From contig CM035160.1 of NCBI GenBank assembly GCA_020205615.1, positions 4,194,437 through 4,258,436 of the forward strand: a DNA stretch of 64,000 bases, in the 5' to 3' direction. Position 1 is the first letter of the stretch, and each line of letters opens with the position of its first letter. The position numbers and the translations under genes were made by a program. Source of the DNA: Panax quinquefolius (Eukaryota; Streptophyta; Magnoliopsida; Apiales; Araliaceae). Below are positions 35,076 to 45,334 of the stretch, piece by piece. The notes beneath the pieces are model-generated. The model had not been told where the DNA came from. It saw only the letters and a list, made by a program, of their open reading frames with translations, and searched no databases.

Positions 35076-35570
35076 TAGTATGATTATTTACATGAACTGT
35101 GATTTGGTATAACCATGATCTTTGATGTTTCAGGTAAAGACAGGTGATGAAATTATTTTCGTCCTGGATAAGAAGAGGAATTTAGAACTATAATTATGAT
35201 TATGAGTTATACATGTGATTGTGGACATGAATTGTTGATTGATGTTACAGGGATAAAACATTGTTGGTGGACTTTTAACATGGAGAAGATAATAGATTTT
35301 ATGGTCTATTTGACTCTTCTAATGGATTACTCATTCAGCTATGAAACTATGGTTGAAAAGTTTTATCATCTACCATATGTTCTAAATCTACGATTTATTC
35401 TTCGATGAAGACTATTGATAATTTATTTATCTTTAGTCATAATAATATTCTTATCGAGCTAGTTGTCAGGCTCACCCTTTTGTTTCACAATTTCTGTGTA
35501 ATAAAAGTGTAGTTGGATTTGAGCGGGGATAGCGAGGGAATAGAATGGTGGTCTATAGATGTTGAGGTGA

Positions 35571-35965
35571 GGTGAATTTAACTTGGAAGGGTGTTTTGCC
35601 ACTATCATACAAGATGTCTAATGATATACAACCTCGTGTCATCATAAGACATGGTTGTGCTCATCCACTTCATTGAGTATATTTACAAGCACTACCTATA
35701 TAATCTTGGTGTTTGTTTGGAGTATAATACCCAATTAGAGGCGGTGGAGATAATGATATGTCAAGAGAAGACTCACCATCGGAAAGAATATGATAGTAAT
35801 CTTCTCGTTTTTCTTTGGGGTCTATTGGGTTGACCAGGATAATTACGTGGCCATATGATATCTACCATAACCTAAAAGCATGGCCTCCCATGTATACGAA
35901 GGTTTCTTGAGCACTTCCCAAAGATTCTAATTTCTAAAATAGTTTTTGACTATACCTTTATGTAA
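35571..35965 (+). pseudogene. Embedded reading frame in the element B 5' LTR
   Basis: Matches the frame at 43587-43956 nearly throughout, but frameshifted at CCACTTCATTGAG near 35665 and carrying a TGA near 35832 (LLG followed by a stop). It ends with TAA near 35963. Unknown product. Confidence 0.6.
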
Positions 35966-36148
35966 GGTGTCATTGTGACGTGCTTCTGAGTTTGGTATAT
36001 ATTTGTATCCAAACTCACAAAGATATGTGTTGTTGTATTTTGCATGACAATTGTTGTAATAAAGTTGTAGTTGTTTTCCGCAGTACCATATATTTGGCGA
36101 CTCGAGAATGGGTTGGATGGAATGGACCTATTTTGGGGTCGTTACATT

Positions 36149-36160
36149 TGGTATCATAGT
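36149..36160 (+). other. Primer binding site of element B (initiator tRNA-Met)
   Basis: TGGTATCATAGT matches TGGTATCAGAGC at 10 of 12 positions, two bases after the LTR end. It is retained although almost all of the internal region is gone, consistent with mobilisation in trans. Confidence 0.88.
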
Positions 36161-36337
36161 TTAGGATATGATCTCTGGCGGAGATCGAGGAATGTAAACT
36201 AGGAGGGAGAGATGAGTAAATCCTTTCATTTAATGTGTCCTACCTAAGCTTATTTATGTTAGTCGGTCATAATATCGGGATATTATGTGATATGTTAATT
36301 TATTCAATTAACCCTTGTTTTGAAGCTGTATTCTAGA

Positions 36338-36487
36338 ATGATATCTGAATTACAGGAGATGAGCAATGGTGAAATTATAAGGACAGGAAAGATAGAATCT
36401 GAAATGAAAGCAAGGTATTCTCAACTTTTTGAAATACTAGGTACGTCAATTTCGGGGACGAAATTTCATAAGGAGGGGAGATTGTAA
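36338..36487 (+). CDS. 49-codon open frame: gag-type start joined to the last codons of pol
   Basis: The frame opens with ATG at 36338, in the position of the gag start of the Outer element (44417), and runs without a stop into the last part of pol, recognised by SEMKARYSQLFEIL, which corresponds to the end of the integrase tail in related elements. The stop TAA (36485-36487) lies inside the first bases of the LTR (TGTAA). It is probably only a deletion remnant, but it is open in B and frameshifted in A. Whether it is translated is unknown. Confidence 0.5.
   Translation: MISELQEMSNGEIIRTGKIESEMKARYSQLFEILGTSISGTKFHKEGRL
36470..36482 (+). other. Polypurine tract of element B
   Basis: AAGGAGGGGAGAT immediately upstream of the 3' LTR start TGTAAGACC, in the same context as in Nest1. 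Confidence 0.9.
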
Positions 36488-37719
36488 GACCCCGGATTTT
36501 ATGAAATAAAAGTATTCAATTTTTTTTATAATTATTATTTAGTAAATGGTTAAATTGATAAAAGTTTAAAGTTATGGGTGAAATATGCAAATTTTACAAA
36601 ATATGCAAGTGGCTATAAAATATTCATTATTGTCGGAGAATATTCGTTTGGTCGTGGAATATTCTTTTTGTTGGGAATATCAGTAGGACGAAGCAGCCTT
36701 GTGTGGGCCCCATAACGGAAAGCAATTGGATGAAGAAAACGACAAATATAAGTTGTTTATAAATGACGGCGTAATTATTACAAGTTAATATCTTGTTAAA
36801 ATACTCGATGGTTAAAAACAAAGTAGTACACGATTATTGCACCAATTATTGATACTTTACGTGAAAGCACTACTCAATAATTGTTACGGTAATTACTATT
36901 CAATATTTTATTTTATTGATTCAATAATTGTTTGCGTTGATATTTTATATTACTATTGTTTTAATAATTGTCACTACACAAGTATTTTCCATTATCGAAG
37001 CAATAATTCATATTATCCGAATAATATTATTAGAAAACATTATTGGCAATGTCTAGAAAGTTACATACAGGAGAGGTTTGGTCACCTAATTGCGGCGCAA
37101 GATGAGAGAAATCTTTATTGGAAAGCCCCTCTTCAGGGAGGAATGCGGTTGTCATTATTGTGATTTACGTAATATTATTTGTGAATAATTAATTATTGAT
37201 TAATATGATAAGGAAAATATTCATTTTATGTGGATGTAGATGGAGAAAATTTTAAAGTGACAATTGTTGAAAATTAATATTTTATCTTTTTACGATAAAA
37301 TAATTCATTTAAATATATTATTTTAATAATATATTAACGGTGATATTTTATAATGAATATGCGATATGTGAGTATATGAGGAGGAAGAGTATTTTTGTGG
37401 CATTAAATGATTAACACATGTTTTTTGTGTGTCGGTGGACCCCATTTCTTGTTGAAATTTGATTATACTTTTGTAAAATCGTCTGTTTGTGGATTTGGTC
37501 AATTTACATTTAGAATTTGAAAAACTTTCTTCGTAAAGTTTTAGTGTAACGCCCCAAAATAGGTCCATTCCATCCAACCCATTACGAAGTCGCCAAATAT
37601 ATATACGGAAAACAACTACAACTTTATTACAACAATTGTCGTGCAAAATACAACAACACATATCTTTGTGAGTTTGGATACAAATATATACCAAGCAGAA
37701 GACGTCACAATGACACCTT

Positions 37720-38125
37720 ATATAAAGGTATAGTCAAAATTGTTTTAGAAATTAGAATCTTTGGGAAGTGCTCAAGGAAACCTTCATACATACATGGAGG
37801 CCATGCTTTTAGTTTATGGTAGATATCATATGGGCCACGAATTATCCTTGGTTGACCTAATAAACCCTAAAGAAAAATGAGAAGATTACTATCATATTCT
37901 TCCCAATGGTGAGTCTTCTTCTTGACATATCATTATCTCCACTTTGTCTCTAATTGGGTATTATACTCCAAACAAACACCAAGATTATATAGGTAGAGCT
38001 TGTAAATATACTCAAGAAGTGGATGAAAGCACAACCGTGTCTTATGATAACACGAGTTTGTATGTCATTTAGACATCTTGTATGATAGTGACAAAACACC
38101 CTTCCAAAGTTAAATTCACCTCACC
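37720..38125 (-). pseudogene. Embedded reading frame copy in Solo-3
   Basis: Minus-strand copy of the unknown frame, recognisable from GGTGAATTTAACTTTGGAAG (38125 downward) through the segment complementary to CATATGATATCTACCAT (near 37830). Several indels break it. Fifth copy in the window; all lie in type II LTRs. Confidence 0.55.
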
Positions 38126-38604
38126 TCAACATCTATAAACCACCATTCTATTCCTCGCTATCCCCTTCGACCCAGCCTACACTTTTATTACACGAAAGGA
38201 ATTGTGAAACAAAAGGGTGAAGACAACTAGCTCAATAAAGAATATTATGACTAAAGATAAATAAATTATCAATAGTCTTCATCAGTAATGAATCAGAGAT
38301 TTAGAACATATGGTAGATGATAAAACTTTTCAACCATAGTTGTAGCGATTTGAGCAATCCATTAGAAGAGTCAAATAGACCATAAAATCTATTATCTTCT
38401 CCATGTTAAAAGTCCACCAGCAATGTTTTATCCCTGTAACATCAATCAACAATTCATGTCCATAATCACATGTATAACTCATAATCATAATTGTAGTTCT
38501 AAATTCTCTTCTCATCCAGGACTAAGATAATTTCATCATCGTCTTTTACGAAACATCAAAGATCATGGTTATACCAAATCACAGATTCGCTCATAATAAT
38601 CATA

Positions 38605-38890
38605 CTAATAAATTCATCTTTGCACCACACCAAAGATATTTATCAACAGTTCATCTTTACACTATAGGCTAAAGATATTCAACAATGTGTCATCTTTGCA
38701 TTACGAGCCAAAGATATTCATCAATAATTCATCTTTGCACTACAAATTTAAAGATATTCAACAACAAAAGTCATCTTTGCATTCTGAGCCAAAGATATTC
38801 ATCAATAATTCATCTTGCACTTTTTCTGCTAAAGATATTCAACAATGTGTCATCTTTGCACTACTAGCCAAAGATATTCATATATCAAAG
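38605..38890 (-). repeat. 39-bp tandem array in Solo-3
   Basis: About seven 39-bp units on the minus strand (TTCATCTTTGCACTACGGGCCAAAGATA type). The plus-strand frames 38685-39049 are artefacts of the repeat. Confidence 0.9.
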
Positions 38891-41221
38891 AAATACATAA
38901 TCATTTCGAAGTTATATAACAATAATTATAACCATGTTGATCAATTCACCTTTGCACTTAAGCTAAAAATATTCAATTGTAAATTAAATGGTCATGATCA
39001 TACTACCAACAATTCAACTTTTGCACTCTTCGCCAAAGAGAACCTATAGTCACGATCATACCAATAATCTACCCATCTTTACACTCAAGTCAAAGAGAAA
39101 TATCATCATTAGGGTTATAAGAATGTTATATAAAACAATATAATCAAAACATGGTTTTAATTTCAAAAGTAAGATTCATAAATCAGCGATAATTTGGTCG
39201 TAGAAGAAACCAATTTGTCATGAATAAGAGTACTCGTATTCGTTATAAGCACCGTATAATGCGCATAAGTAATCTCGACACAAAAAGATAAAGTTTCATA
39301 ATAAAATTCATATCCATATTTATAACACCTTAATCCAAATGTTATAAATAACTTAGAAATCTCATAATCTAATATTATTAATATTACAATAATATTTTAA
39401 TCATTTTTAAAACTTATAAACAATTTAATTAAATTGTTTACACTTTACTAATTAATGCATTTAATCATCATAAAATGCCAAACTCATAAGATTTCATCAT
39501 CATTAACCAAAAACCCTCATAAAAATCAGATATACCTCATATATGATTCTCAAGCCAATAAATCATATTTTCCAATTTTTTACTTCACATAACATATTTA
39601 ATTCATTTACTCATAACTAGAACATTTTCATGAAAAATACCAAATCAGTTTCCAAAATATTTCTTTTCCGGGATTTAGCATAACATAGTCCCATATTGAA
39701 CATATATTTTCCTCTAAATTTTAAAATTCATTTACTATTTTTCATATGGCCAAAACCATCGAATATTTAAACATTTATCATAAATTATACTTTTGTCCAA
39801 AATTTTGAAATTTTTAAAGATATCGATATTATATAGATGTACTCCCAATAAAAATTTCATCAATTTTGGAGTTAATCACAAGGAGTTATAAATAGTTACT
39901 TTTAAAATAGTCTTTTTCTCATAAAATCCATAACTCCTAATCTATACATCCAAAAATCGCCATTTTTGGACACACTCTACAAAACTCATCAAAATATCAT
40001 TTTAAATTTTTCAAATTTTTGAAGGTTCAGAAAAATTTCAAAACTAAAAACATAATAACCCTTAAAATCCCTTACTATCCCTTACCTCAAAAGGTACTTA
40101 AAGATTGATCGAATAACGTCGAATCTAACTTTGCACCGAGATAGAAATACTCAAAGTATACTCAAAATACTCACAAGAATACGCCGATAATATATAGAGA
40201 GAAAACTTGAGTTTGGTGTGATTTTCAATTCTAACCCAAGACCCTATTTATAGGAAAATACTTAGAACACCAAAGCGAAAATTTAATAAAATATTAATAT
40301 ATATTATTTTTATTCCAAAGCACACTTTATTTTGCTTCAAAACCTCAGCCACCAAATAGCCCACCTCACAAGACTTGCAATAAAAAACGTTTTTGTTATT
40401 TAAATTATTTTAAACTTCCAAAAATCAATTATTTGAGCTTGAACTTCAATAATTCATAATAAATAGCTCTTTTATCAAAAAATTCGAATCTCATGAGTTC
40501 TTATAGGAAATTCAATTTTCTACAACTTTGCAGAAGAAAGTTTTTCCAAATTCCAAACAGAAATTGACCGAAATCCACAAACGGACGATTTTACGCCTAT
40601 AATCAAATTTTTCGAGGTTAAAAATGGGGTCCCACCGACATGTTTAACATGTTTTAAACATTTATTGTAACAAAAATATTCTTCCTCCTCATATACTCAT
40701 ATATTCCACATTCAACGTAAAAATATCACCATTATTATATTATTAAAATAATATATTTAAATGAATTATTTTATCGAAAAAGATAAAATATTAATTTTCA
40801 ACAATTGTCACTTTAAAAATTTTCTCCATCTATATCCACATAAAATAAATATTTTTCTCATCATAAAAATCAATAATTAATTATTCACAAATAATATTAC
40901 ATAATCACAATATTAACAACGTGCAGCTTCAGGAAAGAGGGCTTCCAATAAGAATTTCTCCCTTCTTGGCCTAGCAATTAGGTGACCAAACCTCTCCTTA
41001 GATGAGAACTTTCTAGGCATTGCCAATAATGTTATCCAATAATATTATTAGGATAATATGAATTATTACTCAGATAATGGAAAAATCATGTGCCGTGACA
41101 ATTATTGAAACAACAATAATATAAAATATCAACGTAGCAATTATTGAATCAATAAAATAAAATATTGAACGCAAGAATTATTGTAACAATTATTGAGTAA
41201 TGCCTTTACTAAAAAAAATTA

Positions 41222-41335
41222 TCATGCTTCATGAATAGTACTCGTGAATAGTAACTCGTGAATAAGTAACTCTGACTCGTGAATAATAACTCGTGAATAG
41301 TAACTTCGTGAATAAAGACTCGTGAATAGTAATTA
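41222..41335 (-). repeat. Array of ACTCGTGAATAGTA-like units at the Solo-3 end
   Basis: About eight irregular units of ACTCGTGAATAGTA replace roughly 0.3 kb of normal U3 sequence. The unit equals the TTACTATTCACGAGT repeats that sit inside type II and III LTRs (for example 26460-26525, 31020-31115). Confidence 0.75.
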
Positions 41336-42864
41336 AAAAAAATTGAATACTTTTATTTCATAAAATTCGGTCTTTATGTAGAGGTCTTAAAATCTCCTCT
41401 TCCGATAAAAGGGCTAATTATGAATTATTGAAGTTCCTCAAAATAAATTTTTTTAAAATAATTTAAATAAGAAAGTACGTTTTTAAATATTTGTGGGATC
41501 TTTAATATGTGTTGTTTGAGATTTCGATTCTAGATGGGCGTAGAGAATTTATTAAATATATTAATATTATATTAATTTTTCTTTCAATTGTCTAAAGATT
41601 TTCCTATATTTCTTGGGTTGGAATATCATTCTAGAATCAGTTTTTCTCTTAAAAAAAGGTTAATTGAACAAAGGAAAAATTTGAAATGATATTTTGATGA
41701 GTTTTGTAGATTGTGTCTTTTCGAGGTAAGGGATAGTAAAAATGTTTTTTCGCTTTTGCGGACCTTTTTTTGGATGTATAGATATTTTGATGAGAGTTAT
41801 GGATTTTGGATGTAGAAAAATTTTATGAAAAACTATTTTAAAAGTAATTGCTTATAACTCCTTGTGATTAAATCCAAAATTGATGAAATTTTTATTGGGA
41901 GTACATCTATATAATATCAGTATACCGTATTAATTTCAGAATTTTTGGACAAAAGTACAATTTATGATAAATTTTAAATATTTGGTGGTTTTAGCCATGT
42001 AAAAATAGTAAATGAATTTTAAAATTCGAGAAAAATATATATTCAATATGGGACTATATTCTTCTACATCCCGGAAAATAAATATTTTGGAACCGATTTG
42101 ATATTTTTCATGAAAATGTTCTAGTTATGAGTAAATGAATTAAATATGTTATGTGAAGTAAGAAAATTAAAAAATATGATTTATTGGCTTGAGAATCATA
42201 TATGAGGTATACGCAGATTTTTATGATGGTTTTGGTTAATGATGATGAAATCTTATGAGTTTGGCATTTTTAGATGATTAAATGCATTAATTATTAAAGT
42301 GTAAATAATTGGATTAAATTATTTATAAGTTTAAGAAATGATTAAAATATTATTATAATATTAATAATATTAGATTATGAGATTTCTAAGTGATTTATAA
42401 TATTTGGATTAATGTGTTATAAATATGGATATGAATTTTATTATGAAACTTTATCTTTTATGTCGAGGTTCTTACGCACGTATACCAGATTTATGTATAC
42501 GAATACGGGTCTTATTCACGACAAATTGGTTTCTTCTCCGACCAAATTATCGTTAATTTATGAATATTACTTTTGAAATTAAAACTATGTTTTGATTATA
42601 TTATTTTTTATATAACATTCTTATAACCCTAATGATGATATTTCTCTTTGACTTGAGTGTAAAGATGGGTAGATTATTGGTATGATCGTGACTATAGGTT
42701 CTCTTTGGCCAAGAAGGTAAAAAAAAGTTGAATTGTTGGACCGGTATGATCATGACCATTAAATTTATAATTGAATATTTTTAGCTTAAGTGCAAAGGTG
42801 AATTGATCAACATGGTTATAATTATTGTTATATAACTTCGAAATGATTATGTATTTTTTGATAT

Positions 42865-43105
42865 ATGAATATCTTTAATTTTTGTAGTAAAAGATGAATT
42901 ATTGATGAATATCTTGGCCCGTAGTGCAAAGATGAATTGTTCTTTACGCATATCTTTGGCCCGTGAGTGCAAAAGATGACTGTTATTGAATATCTTTTGG
43001 CTCGTAGTGCAAAGATGACTTGTTGTTGAATATCTTTGGCATGTAATGCAAAGATGAACTTTGATGAATATCTTTTGGCCGTAGTGCAAAGATGTATTTA
43101 TTAGT
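42865..43105 (+). repeat. 39-bp tandem array in the element B 3' LTR
   Basis: Six units matching the 5' LTR array but with one- to three-base indels in or next to GGCCCGTAGTGC in most copies. Frames 42847-43288 on the minus strand are artefacts. Confidence 0.88.
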
Positions 43106-43440
43106 ATGATTATGAAGCAGAGGCGTGATTTGGTATAACCATGATCTTTGATGTTTGAGGTAAAGACAAAGTGATGAAATTATCTTCATCTCCGGATAAG
43201 AAGAGAATTTAGAACTATAATTATGATTATGAGTTATACATGTGATTGTGGACATGAATTGTTGATTGATGTTACGAGGATAAAACATTGTTGGTGGACT
43301 TTTAACATGGAGAAGATAATAGTTTTTATGGTCTATTTGACTCTTTTAATGGATCGCTTCATTCCACGTAGCAACTATGGTTAAAAATTTTATCATCTAC
43401 CATATGTTCTAAATCTTTGATTTATTATTGATGAAGACTA

Positions 43441-43956
43441 TTGATAATTTATTTATCTTTAGTTATAATATTCTTTTTTCTTGAGCTAGTTGTTCTCACC
43501 CTTTTGTTTCACAATTCCTTTCGTGTAATAAAAGTGTATTTGGGTCAAGCGGGGGATAGCGAGGGAATAGAATGGTGGTCTATAGATGTTGAGGGTGAGG
43601 TGAATTTAACTTGGAAGGGTGTTTTGCCACTATCATACAAGATGTCTAATGATATACAACCTCGTGTCATCATAAGACATGGTTGTGCTCATCCACTTGC
43701 TGAGTATATTTACAAGCACTACCTATATAATCTTGGTGTTTGTTTGGAGTATAATACCCAATTAGAGACAATGGAGATAATGATATGTCAAGAGAAGACT
43801 CACCATTGGAAAGAATATGATAGTAATCTTCTCGTTTTTCTTTGGGGTCTATTGGGTCAACCAAGGATAATTCTGTGGCCATATGATATCTACCATAACC
43901 TAAAAGCATGGCCTCCCACGCACGAAGGTTTCTTGAGTACTTCCCAAAGATTCTAA
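43441..43956 (+). CDS. Longest intact copy of the type II LTR-embedded open frame (171 codons), unknown
   Basis: Open from ATG at 43441 to TAA at 43956 inside the 3' LTR of element B. The first 35 residues are hydrophobic and LTR-derived. The part from about residue 50 (43587) has ordinary protein-like composition with wording such as IQPRVIIRHGCAHPL, GVCLEYNTQLE, MICQEKTHHWKEYDSNLLVF and LGQPRIILWPYDIYHN. No known domain is recognised. Differences from the copy at 30197 are about as often amino-acid-changing as silent or more, which does not suggest selection. A frame is also open on the opposite strand. It may be a captured host fragment or chance. Confidence 0.4.
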   Translation: MIIYLSLVIIFFFLELVVLTLLFHNSFRVIKVYLGQAGDSEGIEWWSIDVEGEVNLTWKGVLPLSYKMSNDIQPRVIIRHGCAHPLAEYIYKHYLYNLGVCLEYNTQLETMEIMICQEKTHHWKEYDSNLLVFLWGLLGQPRIILWPYDIYHNLKAWPPTHEGFLSTSQRF

Positions 43957-44231
43957 TTTCTAAAAGCTTTTTTTGGTGTACCTTTATGAAAGGTGTCATT
44001 GTGACGTCTTCTGATTGGTATATATTTGTATCCAAACTCACAAAGATATGTGTTGTTGTATTTTGCATGACAATTGTTGTAATAAAGTTGTAGTTGTTTT
44101 CCGTACCATATATTTGGCGACTCAGAATGAGTTGGATGGAATGGACCTATTTTGGGGTCGTTACAGTTTCTGTACCATGTATTTGGCGACTCAGAATGGG
44201 TGTTGTATACCTATTTTGGGGGCGTCATAGT

Positions 44232-44243
44232 TGGTATCTGAGC
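44232..44243 (+). other. Primer binding site of the Outer element (initiator tRNA-Met)
   Basis: TGGTATCTGAGC matches TGGTATCAGAGC at 11 of 12 positions, the best PBS in the window, two bases after the LTR end CATA. Confidence 0.92.
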
Positions 44244-44416
44244 TTAGGGATATGGTCTCTGGCGTAGATCGAGGAATAGTATTAGGAGGGGAGAGACGGG
44301 TAATCCTTCGCTAGTGTGTCATACCTAAGCTTATTTATTGGTCAGTTGAAGTTTATGGTTAATATGTGATATGTTAATTTGTTTAATTAACCCTGCTTTT
44401 ATGGCAGTATTTAAGA

Positions 44417-45334
44417 ATGGCAGCTGAGAATATTAATGGTGGAGTTAATGAGACCGTGGAAACACCTTTAATCACCACCTGAGGAACGCAAGCAGGAAGA
44501 CAATATTCCTCCGTAAACAACACCAACCGAAAGAAGCGATGAACAGCGAGATGTTTAGGAGCTTTTTGCGGTTCATGCAAAACCGCACGAGGAGACTCGT
44601 CTACGAATCTGGTGGAAATGATAAGAACGCGCCGCTTGTCATCACCACCAAGCAGTTCAAAGAGTTGGGACCACGTAATTTAAGGAAAGCCGGATTCGAT
44701 CATGGCGGAAACATGGGTCAAGCAATTTACCAAGATATTCGATGTCTTGGGATGCACGGAGGATCGAAGGTTCCATTCGCTACCTTTATGTTCCGGTGCG
44801 AAGGCAGATTCTTGGGGAGTCTCGTGAACGAACGCACTCACATTGCCGATTCTCGCGTGTATTGGGAAGCGTTTGAAACTTTTCAACGAAAAATACTTTT
44901 ACGAAAGTATTCGCCATATGAAGGAGGTAGAGTTTATTAGACTAGAATAAAACAACATGACGGTGTCCCAATACGAGGCGAAGTTCGCAGAGTTATCCAG
45001 GTTTGCACCTCATTTGGTAGAGAATGAGGAACGAATGACGAAGATGTTTCGAGAGGTTTAAACCCGAGATTAAGCAATATCTTATCTCTCATAAATTTGC
45101 TTTATATTAGGATGTTGTCAACAGAGATCAATTATTAGAGCGAGATAAGCAGTATGTTTCAACAAGGACCATGACTGTGGTCATACCGGTGGCGGCGCAA
45201 TCGTCGAGAGTAATGAAACCAAATGGGGAGGAAAACATTCAGACAAAAGCGGTAACCACTCTGGTGGTAATCGTGGCCATGAAAATAGAAGAAGCGACTA
45301 GGGGGGAGATTTTAAAAAGAGGAGATTCAACAAT
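44417..45334 (+). pseudogene. Outer element gag, frameshifted
   Basis: Starts at ATG 44417 (MAAENINGG). Capsid wording appears in alternating frames: TWVKQFTKIFDVLGC near 44710, KVEFIRLE near 44925, TVSQYEAKFAELSRFAPHLVENEE near 44958-45030, then MTKMF. The open frame 44539-44940 runs partly out of phase with gag, so it is not the native protein. Expected role: capsid assembly. Confidence 0.88.

Larger units (their letters stand above)
32133..36146 (+). repeat. 5' LTR of element B (type II, 4014 bp, uninterrupted)
   Basis: Starts TGTAAGACCCCGGATTTTATG and ends TTTTGGGGTCGTTACA. It is the only uninterrupted type II LTR in the window and so the reference copy. Contents in order: GAATATTC motifs (near 32288), ATTATTGA inverted repeats, TATA box at 33473, an AT-rich block found in B and Solo-3 but not A (33650-34430), the 39-bp array (34848-35075), the embedded frame (35571-35965) and the terminal block with TTGTATCCAAACTCACA. 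Confidence 0.92.
37545..41376 (-). mobile_element. Solo-3: inverted solo LTR, type II (3832 bp)
   Basis: Left end TGTAACGCCCCAAAATAGG, right end AAAATTCGGTCTTTA (for CCGGGGTCTTACA). Flanking TTTAG (37540-37544) and TGTAG (41377-41381) match at 4 of 5 and restore GTTGTAGAG of the host LTR. It contains the 39-bp array on the minus strand (38605-38890) and the embedded frame (37720-38125, minus). Its outer U3 end is replaced by an array of ACTCGTGAATAGTA-like units (41222-41335). Confidence 0.87.
32133..44165 (+). mobile_element. Non-autonomous giant-LTR retrotransposon B, with Solo-3 nested
   Basis: Two type II LTRs of about 4.0 and 3.85 kb flank an internal region of 336 bases (36147-36482). 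Flanks GTTTT (32128-32132) and GTTTC (44166-44170) form a 4/5 target duplication, and joining them restores the Outer LTR sequence TTGTTTTCTGTACC. It has PBS, a 49-codon open frame, PPT and nothing else. Same architecture and same deletion junction as element A. Confidence 0.9.
36483..44165 (+). repeat. 3' LTR of element B (type II), split by Solo-3
   Basis: Segments 36483-37544 and 41382-44165 total about 3.85 kb. It starts TGTAAGACCCCGGATTTTATG and ends TTTTGGGGTCGTTACA. Right after Solo-3, at about 41600-41780, the TATA/leader region is scrambled relative to the 5' LTR (TATATTTCTTGGG where TATAAATAGGG is expected, then short displaced segments), while sequence from 41820 onward matches 33800 onward well. 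Confidence 0.88.
8072..44229 (+). repeat. 5' LTR of the Outer element (type III), in three pieces
   Basis: The pieces are 8072-9489, 30788-32132 and 44166-44229, together about 2.8 kb once elements A and B and their 5-bp duplications are removed. The first base pair of the LTR has mutated (TATAAGACC for TGTAAGACC). The type is shown by its early block AAATTATTAATAA and ATTTTGAAATA, shared with Solo-1 but not with types I and II. The LTR ends GGGGGCGTCATA at 44229 next to the primer site. Continuity across both inserts is supported by matching reading of the flanks against uninterrupted relatives. Confidence 0.82.

Noticed and set aside
43670..44068. 132-codon minus-strand frame opposite the LTR-embedded frame
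   Set aside because: Kept only as an alternative reading: other copies of this LTR segment do not favour this strand clearly, and no domain is recognised.
44539..44940. 133-codon frame in the Outer gag as a new protein
   Set aside because: It alternates between true gag codons and out-of-phase reading; homologous gag phrases are found in the neighbouring frames.
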